Under the pieces are notes generated by a model. That model was given only the letters and a program-made list of their open reading frames with translations, was not told the DNA's origin and searched no databases. A stretch of DNA of 64,000 bases, from assembly GCF_007991635.1 (NCBI RefSeq), contig NZ_BJYS01000041.1:19411-83410 (forward strand), given 5' to 3'. Position numbers and translations under genes: made by a program. Of the stretch, positions 27,120-36,802 are shown one piece after another; the first letter of the stretch is position 1; each line of letters begins with the position of its first letter. Source of the DNA: Adhaeribacter aerolatus (lineage in GTDB: Bacteria; Bacteroidota; Bacteroidia; Cytophagales; Hymenobacteraceae).

Positions 27120-28007
27120 TTAATCGGCCTCGCTGAAGCTAATCTGGTGCTGGGTTAAAAATTCTTTAATTTTATCTACGTGTACGCATAAGCCCACGTG
27201 CAGGAAAGGGTAGTTAGATACTTTGGTCTTTTTGCCCTCGTTTATTATTTCTCTTTCCTTTATATCAAAACCCAGGTGCAAATGATTGGTGGCGAACTGC
27301 ATGCCGTAAATTCTGCCCTCCGTATCGAATAGTGGGCCGCCACTCTGGCCTTTCAGGCCTGGGGTACTCATCTCAATACCGGTAATGCCCTGGTTGGGGT
27401 CGCCCAAAAAACGGGTAATAATACCGTCAATCGGGAAGGTGGGCGAAGTCTGGTGGCCGGTAGAGGTCCATTCTATATCATCGGTGGCGGGGTTGTGTTG
27501 GAAATTATTAAACTCCGGAAACGGGTAGCCCACCCGGCACAAATATTTCCCTTGCTTTATACGGCTGCTGTCTTTTACAAACGTGGCGTGCGAATTATAG
27601 AGCACCTGGTTAAAGCCTTTAAACTCCAGAATAGCCAAATCTAACGTGGGATGCACGTGGCAAACAATCTGTTCGAGCTTATCGAAGCAGTTTAAAAAGT
27701 TATGTTTTAGCTGCACAGTCATTTCTTTGCCGTACTTATACCGGAGCTCCAGCCCCTGCAGATATTTATTAAACTTACCATCGCGCGCCAGCCTATCGCG
27801 CTCAGCTTTAAATTTTACATAGGTTGCATTTATGTTCTCGGCGGCCGGTATCATATCGGCTACATGCTTACACGTAATAGCAACGCCCTGGTCGTTCACA
27901 AAAAAGAAAGTAGCCGTGCCGGGCAAAACCAATCCGCCGTAGGTTCTGGCAATGGAATGCAGTGGGCGGGTAAACTGGCTCATTTTTTCTAAAGCAACTT
28001 CGAACAT
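27120..28007 (-). CDS. Trypsin-like serine protease (S1 family)
   Basis: With the ATG at 28007 the protein has 295 residues and the complete triad: H48 (ITCKHVAD), D123 (PTLDLAILEF) and S222 (LKGQSGGPLFD). The upstream extension to 28085 looks non-coding. No signal peptide, PDZ domain or membrane helix is visible, so a cytoplasmic or non-classically exported protease is likely. This is unusual compared with periplasmic DegP-type enzymes. Insertions between H48 and D123 (about 60-115) are larger than in minimal trypsins. The substrate is unknown. Confidence 0.87.
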   Translation of the reverse strand: MFEVALEKMSQFTRPLHSIARTYGGLVLPGTATFFFVNDQGVAITCKHVADMIPAAENINATYVKFKAERDRLARDGKFNKYLQGLELRYKYGKEMTVQLKHNFLNCFDKLEQIVCHVHPTLDLAILEFKGFNQVLYNSHATFVKDSSRIKQGKYLCRVGYPFPEFNNFQHNPATDDIEWTSTGHQTSPTFPIDGIITRFLGDPNQGITGIEMSTPGLKGQSGGPLFDTEGRIYGMQFATNHLHLGFDIKEREIINEGKKTKVSNYPFLHVGLCVHVDKIKEFLTQHQISFSEAD

Positions 28008-28142
28008 AGTGCAGAATTTCCGGAATGAGTATTCAATAAAGGTAGCTATAAAAGTATTACAGGGGAAAGAAATTCCAGAACCCAATCTTGCATAGCTAAT
28101 CTGGTTATTTAGGCCGGTCCTTTTCGGGCTCAGGATAGAAAG

Positions 28143-28174
28143 AAAAAGGCTGCCTTTAATGAGGGCAGCCTTTT
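28143..28174 (-). terminator. Terminator of the DinB-fold gene
   Basis: On the minus strand AAAAGGCTGCC and GGCAGCCTTTTT pair around an 8-base loop and end in a T run. The core resembles the hairpins at 31382 and 34685. Confidence 0.8.
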
Positions 28175-28180
28175 ATAATT

Positions 28181-28678
28181 TTAAAAATTCATTTCATCGG
28201 CACTTGGTCCGTAACTGCCCGGTATGGGTATATTCAGCAACCGCAGGTACACGCCTAATTGGGCCCGGTGGTGAATAATCTGGCTAAAAGCCATCCGGAT
28301 TACTTCGGCTTTGGAAGTAGTACTGTAAATTTCGTCGCCGTTGCGGAGCGTCCAGGGTTGCTCCAATGGTTCTTCGGTAGCCTGGGCCAAAGAAGCTTTA
28401 CCGTCGGCCAAAGACTGCTCAAAGTAGGCCAGTAACTCATCGGTGTTGTTAATATTTACGGGTTGGTAGGGGTTATTCGCAAAATCCAGCTCATCGGTGG
28501 TAAGCGCCATGGTTACCCACGAAGGTAATTCGGCAATGTGGGTCGCCAGCCGTTTAATGGTCATGCTTTTGGGGTGCGGCTGCCAATCGTATTTGTCGTT
28601 GGGTACGAGCGCTAACATTTTGCGGGTGGTTTGAGCTTCCTGCTCCAGCTCTTTCGAGAACATTTTAATTACATCCAT
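28181..28678 (-). CDS. DinB-fold (DUF664/YfiT-like) putative metal-dependent protein
   Basis: The 165-residue protein is a four-helix DinB-fold protein. It has the expected histidines H47 (LATHIAEL) and H136/H137 (FSQIIHHRAQLGVYLR), which form the metal triad in the superfamily. Such proteins are often thiol transferases or damage-inducible hydrolases; the function here is unknown. It is unrelated to DNA polymerase IV despite the shared name. It is monocistronic, with its own terminator. Confidence 0.85.
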   Translation of the reverse strand: MDVIKMFSKELEQEAQTTRKMLALVPNDKYDWQPHPKSMTIKRLATHIAELPSWVTMALTTDELDFANNPYQPVNINNTDELLAYFEQSLADGKASLAQATEEPLEQPWTLRNGDEIYSTTSKAEVIRMAFSQIIHHRAQLGVYLRLLNIPIPGSYGPSADEMNF

Positions 28679-28980
28679 AGTTTTTATTGCTTTTATGAAG
28701 CAAAGAAAGCCACTTCTACTGACAACCCTATGGCAGTATCTTTCCGGTAAAGTAAAAAATATTATTATTTATTTCCGGAGTGGGGTTAATAATAACTACA
28801 CCGCAGCATAAACAAGTGATGCCGCTGGATGAAAAGGAAAGGTTAAAGTGCATGTTCTCTCCCGCTTCCAACCCTATCCCAGATGATTCCCCAACCTGTA
28901 AGATTATAGATGATAATACCAGTACCCTCTTAATAATCAGGACGCGCAATAATTGCTAAAAAGCACTTAGCTTTGTGAAT
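28679..28980. other. Intergenic region without a credible gene
   Basis: A 73-codon frame on the minus strand (28728-28949) lacks family features and is not called. Nothing else was recognised. Confidence 0.45.
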
Positions 28981-31260
28981 CTATCTTGCCCAAAACAAAT
29001 ATTTTACCTGCAACCCAGTGTAATAATTACGGCCCGGCGCAGCCTGAAAATACCGGTTACCAAAACCATTCAAATCATTGCCGAGGCTATAGGTTTCATC
29101 CAGGACATTGTCTACGCCGCCGTAAATTTCGGTTTGCCAGTGCTGACTTAATTTTCTTTTAAAACCGGCGCGGGCACCCAGCAACACAAATTCATCGGCG
29201 TAAACCGTATTGGCATCGTTCAGCGGCAGGCGCGAGGTGTAGTTACCTGTAATATTCAGGTAAAAGCCCAGGCGGCTTTCGGCATCCAGGCCGGCCGTAA
29301 GCACGTGCGGCGGTGTACCGGTCAGTTCATTGCCGGAGTAATCCTGATCGTCGCGTTGGTAATCCTGGAAACGGAAGTGGCTGTAGGCGTAGGTGCTCCA
29401 GGCTTTTAACAGCGAAACGGGCAGCGTGGGCGCCTGAATAATATTATACGAAACGGCTGCTTCTACGCCCTTCTGGTCCGTAGCGCCGGCATTGTTAAAC
29501 ACCACTACGCCCGTAGAAGTAGCGCGGCTCACAATGGTTTCGTTTAGCTGGAACTGGAAACCGGTTAAGTCAAACGTAAACTTCTCGTTAAATAAATTTC
29601 CGCGTAGGCCTACCTCGTAGTTAACCCCTTGTTCGGGATTTAAACTGGTATTGAAGCTGGCATCCGAGGGCCGGATTTCGGCATCGGTGGGCGGCGAAAA
29701 GCCGGAACTAATGCTGCCGTGCGCGGCGAGCTGCGGCGAAAATACTTTTACCAAACCTACCCGCGGCGAGAACTGCGGATCAAACTGACGGCGGTTCTCC
29801 ATAATATTAGTTTGTCCCGGGCCGGTAACCCGGTCCAGCCGGTACTGCATATCGTTCAGGCTGGCTCCCAAGGTAAAAATAAAGTTCTTCGGTAAATCGG
29901 CTTCGGCCTGGGCAAAAACAAAACCCTGCTCCAGCGTAACCTCGTCGTCGAAATTCAACTTACCCGATATGCCTTTAATATTTTGGTAGTGGCGGGAGTT
30001 TACAAAGCTGCGCTGCCACTCGCCGCCCAGCATAAAGCGGGTACCTACCCCACCAATAACTGCTTTGTAAGTAGTTTTGGTACGGCCGCCAAAAGCCTGG
30101 TTGGTGTTGCGTTCGTAGTCGTTCGTAAAAGGGTGGTTCAGGAAACTAAACACCCCAAAAACCGAAGTACTGTTGCTCACCTGCGGACTAAAATCGTATT
30201 TGTGATTCAGGCCAATATTTACCCCGTTTAGGTTCAGCGAGGCATTCTGATCGATGTTAAGTTGGCGGGCCTGCCGCGGATTTGCGGCGTACTGTTCGCG
30301 GGTAAGCGCGCCGGGCAACTCGTAATACAAATCAGAATAATACCCGTGGAAAGAAAAAGTTTGCTTATCGGAAGGATACAACTGGCCGGAGATTAACAAC
30401 ACATCGCGGTCCATGGCGCTTTGCTGGCGGTAGCCTTCCAGTTGTTGTTTAGTGTACCGCACCAGGAAACTGGCTTTATCGGAGCCGGTGGCTACTGTGG
30501 CATTGTAGCGGCGCAAGCCAAACGAACCTACCATGGCGCCTACTTCGGTACTGGTTTCGCCGGCTGGTGCCCGTAGTGTTTCCAGTAACACGGTGCCGCC
30601 GGTGCCGGCCCCGTAGGTGCTGCCGGCCGGTCCTTTAATTACTTCCATGCGGCCAATGGTAGCGGCATCTAATAAATTCAGCGGAATAGTACCGTTGGCT
30701 TCTACCAGCGGAATTTCGTTCAGGTATAATTTTACATTGCGTACCCCGAAAGGAGCCCGCAAACTGCTGCCCCTTATTGAGAGCCGGTAACTGGCGGTGG
30801 CCCGTTCTTCCATGCGTACCCCCGGCACCATATTTAAGGCCGGCACCAGCGTAGTCGTATTAAAACGGTTGATATCGCGGGCCTGGAGCACGCCAATAGC
30901 CCCGGCCGTTTCCATCAGGGGGCGGTTGGTTTCGTAACCGGTTACTTTAACTTCGGCCAGGAGCGCGTTGGTGGTTTGCAGCAATATGGTAATATCCCGT
31001 TCGGTTCGGGGTAATTTTACACTGCGCATCTGGTAGCCAATCATCGAAACAACCAGGCTGTCGGTTTCGGAAGGAACAGTGAGCGTGAAACGGCCACCTT
31101 CGTCGGTAATAGTACCCGCACCGGTATTTAGTATGCCGACCGAAGCACCTACCAATGGCTGCCGCAACTGGCTATCTAAAACCCTGCCTGCTACCTGGCG
31201 CTGCGCCCAGGCATTAAACCCAATACTACACAAAACAAAAAGCAGGAAAATCTTTCTCAT
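28981..31260 (-). CDS. TonB-dependent outer-membrane receptor
   Basis: The 759-residue protein has a signal peptide (1-19, ending NAWAQ) and a carboxypeptidase-regulatory-like Ig domain (about 21-100, VAGRVLDSQLRQPLVGASVG). The plug (about 112-225) contains MVPGVRMEERATASYRLSIR and MEVIKGPAGSTYGAGTGGTV. A 22-strand-type barrel closes the protein, ending VKYLFWAR with a terminal aromatic strand. It should import a large ligand, such as a siderophore or metal complex, using TonB energy. No SusD gene is adjacent, so glycan uptake of the SusCD kind is less likely. The ligand is unknown. Confidence 0.93.
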   Translation of the reverse strand: MRKIFLLFVLCSIGFNAWAQRQVAGRVLDSQLRQPLVGASVGILNTGAGTITDEGGRFTLTVPSETDSLVVSMIGYQMRSVKLPRTERDITILLQTTNALLAEVKVTGYETNRPLMETAGAIGVLQARDINRFNTTTLVPALNMVPGVRMEERATASYRLSIRGSSLRAPFGVRNVKLYLNEIPLVEANGTIPLNLLDAATIGRMEVIKGPAGSTYGAGTGGTVLLETLRAPAGETSTEVGAMVGSFGLRRYNATVATGSDKASFLVRYTKQQLEGYRQQSAMDRDVLLISGQLYPSDKQTFSFHGYYSDLYYELPGALTREQYAANPRQARQLNIDQNASLNLNGVNIGLNHKYDFSPQVSNSTSVFGVFSFLNHPFTNDYERNTNQAFGGRTKTTYKAVIGGVGTRFMLGGEWQRSFVNSRHYQNIKGISGKLNFDDEVTLEQGFVFAQAEADLPKNFIFTLGASLNDMQYRLDRVTGPGQTNIMENRRQFDPQFSPRVGLVKVFSPQLAAHGSISSGFSPPTDAEIRPSDASFNTSLNPEQGVNYEVGLRGNLFNEKFTFDLTGFQFQLNETIVSRATSTGVVVFNNAGATDQKGVEAAVSYNIIQAPTLPVSLLKAWSTYAYSHFRFQDYQRDDQDYSGNELTGTPPHVLTAGLDAESRLGFYLNITGNYTSRLPLNDANTVYADEFVLLGARAGFKRKLSQHWQTEIYGGVDNVLDETYSLGNDLNGFGNRYFQAAPGRNYYTGLQVKYLFWAR

Positions 31261-31381
31261 AAAACAAAAGCAAAATTATTTGAGCAGACGAGTATCCGAC
31301 AATTAAAGTTATTTTAATAGCACCGTAACCTAAGCTTGCAGTAAAGGCTGACAAATAAAACAGCTTTACTTCACACTTACA

Positions 31382-31418
31382 AAACAAAAAGGCAGCTTAA
31401 CTGGCTGCCTTTTTGTTT
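31382..31418. terminator. Symmetric terminator hairpin downstream of the large TonB receptor gene
   Basis: Two perfect 15-base arms (31382-31396 and 31404-31418) contain AAAAAGGCAGC and GCTGCCTTTTT, with T runs on either strand. It lies downstream of the leftward receptor gene at 31448 and upstream of the next receptor. Confidence 0.88.
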
Positions 31419-31447
31419 CACAATAATTTGTTTTGTTCTTCTGTTGA

Positions 31448-34369
31448 TTAAAATTCTCCGCGGTCGCGGCCGCCGCCATTCCAGCCGCCACCACCTGGAC
31501 CTCCGCCTGGTCCGCCCGGGCCAAACCGGCCTCTTTCGCGCATGCCGTCTCGCTCCCCAGGCGCCGGTGCGTTGCCACTACCATTACCAAATTTGCGGAT
31601 GTTGTAAGTAAAGGTTAGCATTAAATAACGCTGCAGTACCACGCTTTGCGTTTCTTGTAAATAATTATTATTTACATTTTGCTGGAAGCCTTGGTTCTGG
31701 CGCAAAGCATCGTAAACCGATAACCGGATATCGCCGTTCTGCTTTTTAAACAGCTTTTTACCAATGCTCATATTCCACATCAGGTAATTAATATTACTAC
31801 CCCCTTCTACTACCGTGGTATTCAAGCGGTGGGTAAAATCGGTATTGAAGACAACACCTTTGTAAATTACCCAATTAAAACGAACCCGGCTGAATTGGTT
31901 ATAATAGGTGTTTTTCTGGCTTGAACTTAAGGTATTATAAGCATAACTGTAATTACCCCGGGTAGAAATATTAAAATCTAAATTCTGGCTAATATTACTT
32001 GATAAGGTAACGCCGGCACCATAATTCTGAGAATAGGAAAAGGTGTTAATTGATTTAATCGGCTCTCCTACGTTAATTGGGGTGGTAATACCCGGCGTAC
32101 GGCTAATATTGGCAGAAAGATCGAAATTAAGATTTGACTTAATAAATTTTAAGGGCAGGCTATAACTCACAAAAGAACGCAGACTGTAATTACCGTTCAG
32201 GTTTTCGGCCCGCGAAAGCGAGGCCCGGTTAATCAGCGTATCCGCAAAGAAATTACCAATGGTGAATATGGTATCGTTGGTATTATTAACAAAACGATTA
32301 TTTACAATTTGGTCTTGCGTAAGCGAACCGCTAATATTGGCTATAAACGTGGTTGATTTTTCGGTGTTGGCGGCCGTATAACGAAAGTTCAGGAAATTCT
32401 GGTAAGCCTGGTCTAAGTCGGGGTTACCAATTCGTAAGGCTAAAGGATTGGTTTTATCCAGTACGTCCTGCATTTGATCCAGCGATGGATTTTGGGTATT
32501 GCCATTGTAGAAAATACGCAGGTTTTTAGACCGGGTAAAGCGGTATTGAAAACTGGCATAAGGAATGAACCGAACAAACCCCTTAGTCATTTGGCGTTCT
32601 GTAGGGAGTAGTCGTTGGTTATCCAGTTCTGAATACTGGTAAGAGGCCCGGGCATTAAAATTTACTTTAGCATTAAAGTAGTTATATCCCAAACCCGCCT
32701 GGTGCGAGAAACTGTTGTTATTAAACGTATTGGAAACCGATCTGTTTAAGGAAGTATAAGCCTGATCGGCTTCTGAATAATCATAAGTCCGGGTATCCGA
32801 ATCGTTTTGGTTTATATTGTAATTATAATTCAGGCTGATATTGCTGGTTTTGGTAAGTGGCTCAATGTAAGACAGGTTAGTACCCATATTAAAGCCCTGG
32901 CTTTCCCGGTCCATGAAGCGGTCGGTATCTATGTAAGTTATCTCACCTGTTCTGAAATTATACGTTTCGCCATCCAGGGTAGTATAGGTATCGCTGTTGT
33001 TTTCATTCGACGACAAGTTTACCCCCACCGAGGCACTCCGTCCGCGCTTTGCAAATTGGTGCCGGTAAATAACTTCGGTACCCAGATTATAGCCAGCTAA
33101 ATCATTACTCGTGTTATTTCCCGATTTACTAACCGGGCTGGCAAGATAATTAACTGAATCGGCGGCATTAGAAAAGCCATTGTTCAACTGAAAACTTAAC
33201 CTGGGCTGAACAAATAAAGTATTGGCCGAATCTATTTTATATTCAAAACGGGCATTCAGGCGGTGATTCGTATTGCTTCGGCCATACTCCTCCGTTTCAT
33301 AAGCCTCGCTTTTCTTTTCTAATTCCGGCTGAAAATAACTTAAATACGAGCTGGTATAACCAACATTATCGGTGTAGTTACCAAAGTAAGATGCACTTAA
33401 AGTAATTTTCTTACCCCATTCTTCGGAGTAATTAATACCGGCATTATGGGTTGTGGTAATACCGCTACCCCCAAAACCGCCACTACCCCGGTTACCACGG
33501 CCGCCGCCAAAACCGCCACCTAAGAAATCTTCCATGCCAAAGCCTTGCTGGTTTATGTTATTGGTGCCACCTAAGAAGGTAACCCGCCGCTTGGGTTTAA
33601 ATATATTAATGGTACCACCGGCCTGGTAGCGTTCATCGGTACCGGCTCCGGCCATTACCCGGCCAAAAGTACCGTTGCGGCGGTCGGGTCGCGTCACAAT
33701 ATTCATGGTCATGTTGCGGTTACCATCGTCTATACCCGATAAGCGCGATTGCTCGCTTTGCTCTTCTACCAACTGAATTTTATCTACCACATCGGCCGGC
33801 AAATTCTTAAGGGTAGCCATCGCGTCATCGCCAAAAAATTCTTTGCCATCTACCCGTACTTTTTTTACGTCCTGGCCCCGGGCCGTTACTTTGCCGTCCT
33901 GAATCACCACCCCCGGTACTTTCTCCACGAGTTCATCGGAGTTGGCATCGGTGTTTACTTTCATGGCCTTGGCATTAAACTCGGTGGTATCGCCTTTCTG
34001 CACTGCTGTTGGTACTCTTTCGGTTATCTGTACTTCCTTTAAGGCAGTAGTATTTACCTGTAAAGCTAAATTACCCAAGGCAATTGGCTTATCGGCAACT
34101 ACCACGCGCCGTTGCAGCGTCTGAAAACCCAGAAAGCTCGCCCGCAGCAAATATTGGCCCGCGGCCGGTTGAAAATTAAAAGTACCCTGGTTATCGGTGA
34201 TAGAAACACTCCGTGCGGAATCGGGCAGCCGGATAAGCATTACCGTAGCTCCCGGTAGTGCCGAATTGTCTTTGGCATCGGTTACTTTACCGGTAACCGG
34301 AAAAGTCTGGGAAAAACCCGGCAGACTAAGGAAGGAAAATAGGAGAACGAGTAAATGTTTTGGTTTCAT
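31448..34369 (-). CDS. TonB-dependent receptor-like outer-membrane beta-barrel protein (OMP_b-brl_3 type)
   Basis: The 973-residue protein has a signal peptide (1-20, PGFSQ) and a carboxypeptidase-regulatory-like domain (about 24-105, VTGKVTDAKDNSALPGATVM). A plug-like region follows (about 115-225, DELVEKVPGVVIQDGKVTAR and VRVDGKEFFGDDAMATLKNL), then a long barrel. Two Gly-rich stretches are odd: FLGGGFGGGRGNRGSGGFGG (about 283-302) inside the barrel region, and a C-terminal tail (about 940-973) of Gly, Pro, Arg and Asp after the last strand YLMLTFTYNIRKFGNG. A normal barrel ends with the last strand, so the tail would hang outside the barrel and may bind something. Confidence 0.9.
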   Translation of the reverse strand: MKPKHLLVLLFSFLSLPGFSQTFPVTGKVTDAKDNSALPGATVMLIRLPDSARSVSITDNQGTFNFQPAAGQYLLRASFLGFQTLQRRVVVADKPIALGNLALQVNTTALKEVQITERVPTAVQKGDTTEFNAKAMKVNTDANSDELVEKVPGVVIQDGKVTARGQDVKKVRVDGKEFFGDDAMATLKNLPADVVDKIQLVEEQSEQSRLSGIDDGNRNMTMNIVTRPDRRNGTFGRVMAGAGTDERYQAGGTINIFKPKRRVTFLGGTNNINQQGFGMEDFLGGGFGGGRGNRGSGGFGGSGITTTHNAGINYSEEWGKKITLSASYFGNYTDNVGYTSSYLSYFQPELEKKSEAYETEEYGRSNTNHRLNARFEYKIDSANTLFVQPRLSFQLNNGFSNAADSVNYLASPVSKSGNNTSNDLAGYNLGTEVIYRHQFAKRGRSASVGVNLSSNENNSDTYTTLDGETYNFRTGEITYIDTDRFMDRESQGFNMGTNLSYIEPLTKTSNISLNYNYNINQNDSDTRTYDYSEADQAYTSLNRSVSNTFNNNSFSHQAGLGYNYFNAKVNFNARASYQYSELDNQRLLPTERQMTKGFVRFIPYASFQYRFTRSKNLRIFYNGNTQNPSLDQMQDVLDKTNPLALRIGNPDLDQAYQNFLNFRYTAANTEKSTTFIANISGSLTQDQIVNNRFVNNTNDTIFTIGNFFADTLINRASLSRAENLNGNYSLRSFVSYSLPLKFIKSNLNFDLSANISRTPGITTPINVGEPIKSINTFSYSQNYGAGVTLSSNISQNLDFNISTRGNYSYAYNTLSSSQKNTYYNQFSRVRFNWVIYKGVVFNTDFTHRLNTTVVEGGSNINYLMWNMSIGKKLFKKQNGDIRLSVYDALRQNQGFQQNVNNNYLQETQSVVLQRYLMLTFTYNIRKFGNGSGNAPAPGERDGMRERGRFGPGGPGGGPGGGGWNGGGRDRGEF

Positions 34370-34684
34370 CTATGATAGATTTAACACCTCATATTTTGGC
34401 TGGTGTTGTTTTTAGATGGTGCGACTTTGAATAAGTTTAAATCTCTGTCCAAAAAAATTAAATATTTTAAATATTTATAACCAAACTAGCTAAAGCGATT
34501 AATTTATTCGTTCGCTCACCGGATTTAAAGCCTCATTTTTAGAATTTTAGTAATAAACCGGTTTAATGCGATAAATGAAGCACTGCCCAGTGGTTTACTG
34601 TTCTTTTGATGTTTATAAGTTCTTGCTCTCTTGGCCAATTTTTAATAGCCATTTTGGGTAATTGCTAAAACCACCGGCAATAAA

Positions 34685-34708
34685 AAAGGCAGCTTTACGG
34701 CTGCCTTT
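34685..34708 (-). terminator. Terminator of ettA
   Basis: Arms AAAGGCAGC and GCTGCCTTT pair around 6 bases. On the minus strand the hairpin runs into six T. It lies 115 bp beyond the ettA stop. Confidence 0.75.
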
Positions 34709-34753
34709 CTCTTTAAATATTAACTTTTAAAGGACTTTCGCAAAATTATTGAA

Positions 34754-34785
34754 AGTCCCCCTTTGGAGGGGGCAAGGGGGAGGAT
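34754..34785 (+). repeat. G/C-block palindromic repeat
   Basis: AGTCCCCCTTTGGAGGGGGC is followed by AAGGGGGAGGATT. It is nearly identical to the copy at 11369. Confidence 0.75.
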
Positions 34786-34822
34786 TTACAATGTTTAAAA
34801 ATTAATTTGCGAAAATCCTGCT

Positions 34823-36487
34823 TTAATCTACCAGTTTTTTGTACCGAATGCGCTTAGGTTCTACATCGCCGAGGCGTTTGCGTTTGGCTTCTTCATAATC
34901 CGAGAAGTTACCCTCAAACCAAAACACCTGCGATTCGCCTTCAAAAGCCAGAATGTGGGTAGCAATTCTATCCAGGAACCAACGGTCGTGGGAAATAACC
35001 ACGGCACAACCGGCAAAGTTATCCAGCGCATCTTCTAAGGCCCGGATGGCATTTACGTCCAAATCGTTCGTGGGCTCATCTAGCAACAATAAATTGGCGC
35101 CTTGTTTTAAGGTCATGGCCAAATGTACGCGATTGCGCTCGCCACCCGATAATACGCCCACTTTTTTCTCCTGGTCGGAGCCGCCAAAGTTAAACTTGCT
35201 TACGTAAGCCCGCGAGTTAATCTGGCGGTTGGCCAGCAGCATGGTTTCGGTACCGCCCGAGATGGTTTCGAACACCGATTTATTAGGGTCTAAAGATTCG
35301 TGCTGCTGATCGACGTACGCAATTTCTACGGTTGGGCCTACAGTAATATTACCGGCATCGGGTTTCTCGCGCCCAGTTAATAACCGGAATAAGGTAGATT
35401 TACCCGCACCGTTGGGGCCAATAATTCCCACAATACCAGCTGGCGGCAGCGAGAAAGTTAAATTCTCAAATAATAATTTATCGCCGAAAGCTTTGCCCAG
35501 GTTCTCGGCTTCGATTACCACATTACCTAAACGCGGACCATCCGGAATAAATAATTCCAGTTTCTGTTCTTTTTCGCGGGCGTCCTCGCTGGCCATTTTC
35601 TCGTAGTTACCCAAACGGGCTTTCGATTTGGCTTGCCGGGCTTTCGGCGACATCCGGGCCCATTCCAGTTCACGCTGTAAGGTTTTTTGACGCTTGCTTT
35701 CTTGTTTTTCTTCTTTGGCTAAACGGGCAGCTTTCTGCTCCAGCCAGCTCGAATAATTACCTTTCCACGGAATGCCTTCGCCGCGGTCGAGTTCCAGAAT
35801 CCAGCCGGCTACGTTGTCCAGGAAGTAGCGGTCGTGGGTTACAGCAATTACGGTGCCTTTGTACTGCTGCAAGTGCTGTTCCAGCCATAGTACCGATTCG
35901 GCATCCAGGTGGTTGGTAGGCTCATCCAATAATAATACATCCGGCTCCTGCAACAACAAACGGCACAAGGCCACGCGGCGCTTTTCACCACCCGATAGAT
36001 TGCCCACAATGGCTTCGCCGGGTGGGGTACGCAGGGCATCCATCGCGCGCTCCAGTTTATTATCCAGTTCCCAGGCGTTATAATGGTCCAGTTTTTCCTG
36101 TACTTCGCCCTGGCGGGTTAAAAGTTTGTCATAGTCGGCATCAGGGTCGGCAAAGGCTTCGTTTATTTCATCGAACTCTTTCAGGAGCGCCACTACCTCG
36201 GCTACGCCTTCTTCTACAATTTCCTTCACCGTTTTGGTTGGGTCCAATTGGGGTTCCTGCTCCAGATAACCTACCGAGTAGCCCGGCGAAAAAGCAACTT
36301 CGCCCTGAAAAGCTTTGTCTACGCCGGCAATAACTTTTAGCAGGCTCGATTTACCGGAACCATTAAGACCAAGCACACCAATTTTGGCGCCGTAAAAAAA
36401 GGAAAGATAAATATTTTTTAATACCTGTTTCTGGGGCGGGTAAATTTTACTTACGCCGGCCATCGAAAAAATAATGGTTTCGCTCAT
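34823..36487 (-). CDS. ettA: Energy-dependent translational throttle protein EttA (ABC-F)
   Basis: The 554-residue protein matches the EttA length and has two ATP-binding cassettes with no membrane domain. Cassette 1 has Walker A GLNGSGKSS (40-48), signature LSGGEKRRVALCR and Walker B VLLLDEPTNHLD. Cassette 2 has GPNGAGKST, LSGGERNRVHLAM and LLLLDEPTNDLD. The EttA-type arm and linker are present (KARLGNYEKMASEDAREKEQ). EttA binds the ribosomal E site and gates entry into elongation according to ATP/ADP ratio. It is monocistronic, transcribed away from the DUF349 gene. Confidence 0.94.
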   Translation of the reverse strand: MSETIIFSMAGVSKIYPPQKQVLKNIYLSFFYGAKIGVLGLNGSGKSSLLKVIAGVDKAFQGEVAFSPGYSVGYLEQEPQLDPTKTVKEIVEEGVAEVVALLKEFDEINEAFADPDADYDKLLTRQGEVQEKLDHYNAWELDNKLERAMDALRTPPGEAIVGNLSGGEKRRVALCRLLLQEPDVLLLDEPTNHLDAESVLWLEQHLQQYKGTVIAVTHDRYFLDNVAGWILELDRGEGIPWKGNYSSWLEQKAARLAKEEKQESKRQKTLQRELEWARMSPKARQAKSKARLGNYEKMASEDAREKEQKLELFIPDGPRLGNVVIEAENLGKAFGDKLLFENLTFSLPPAGIVGIIGPNGAGKSTLFRLLTGREKPDAGNITVGPTVEIAYVDQQHESLDPNKSVFETISGGTETMLLANRQINSRAYVSKFNFGGSDQEKKVGVLSGGERNRVHLAMTLKQGANLLLLDEPTNDLDVNAIRALEDALDNFAGCAVVISHDRWFLDRIATHILAFEGESQVFWFEGNFSDYEEAKRKRLGDVEPKRIRYKKLVD

Positions 36488-36611
36488 AGTCGTTTTCTTC
36501 GTACAATATTCGTTTATCCGGGCCTAACCAATTGAGTAGTTCTGCGGCTAAAATAATAAGCCACAGCACAAAACAATTTTTAAAATATATTAATTGGTTG
36601 AGGTTGGCGCA

Positions 36612-36619
36612 CAAAATTA
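36612..36619 (-). promoter_or_regulatory. Candidate -7 element for ettA (TAATTTTG on the minus strand)
   Basis: It fits TAnnTTTG exactly and would give a leader of about 115-120 bases. The -33 element is not clear. Confidence 0.4.
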
Positions 36620-36802
36620 AGATACTTCGGACTAGGAAAGAAGCATCTACGCGAGTTTAAAAAACTTTTTAATCTGCATTAAGTATATTTTAAGGCCTAT
36701 ATTTTATAAAAATTCCTGTACAAATATCATAAAAAACAGGCGCAATCGATTTTTGGAATAGTAGAAAGTAGTAAACTTGTAAAATTTTTTTACATCCGGT
36801 AA

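Larger units (their letters stand above)
34370..34822. other. Intergenic region with terminator and repeat, no gene
   Basis: It holds the hairpin at 34685 and the G/C-block repeat at 34754. The AT-rich left half should include the promoter of the leftward receptor gene. No coding frame is seen. Confidence 0.5.

Noticed and set aside
28728..28949. A 73-codon frame on the minus strand
   Set aside because: It has no family features or convincing start region, and its composition looks like intergenic DNA.
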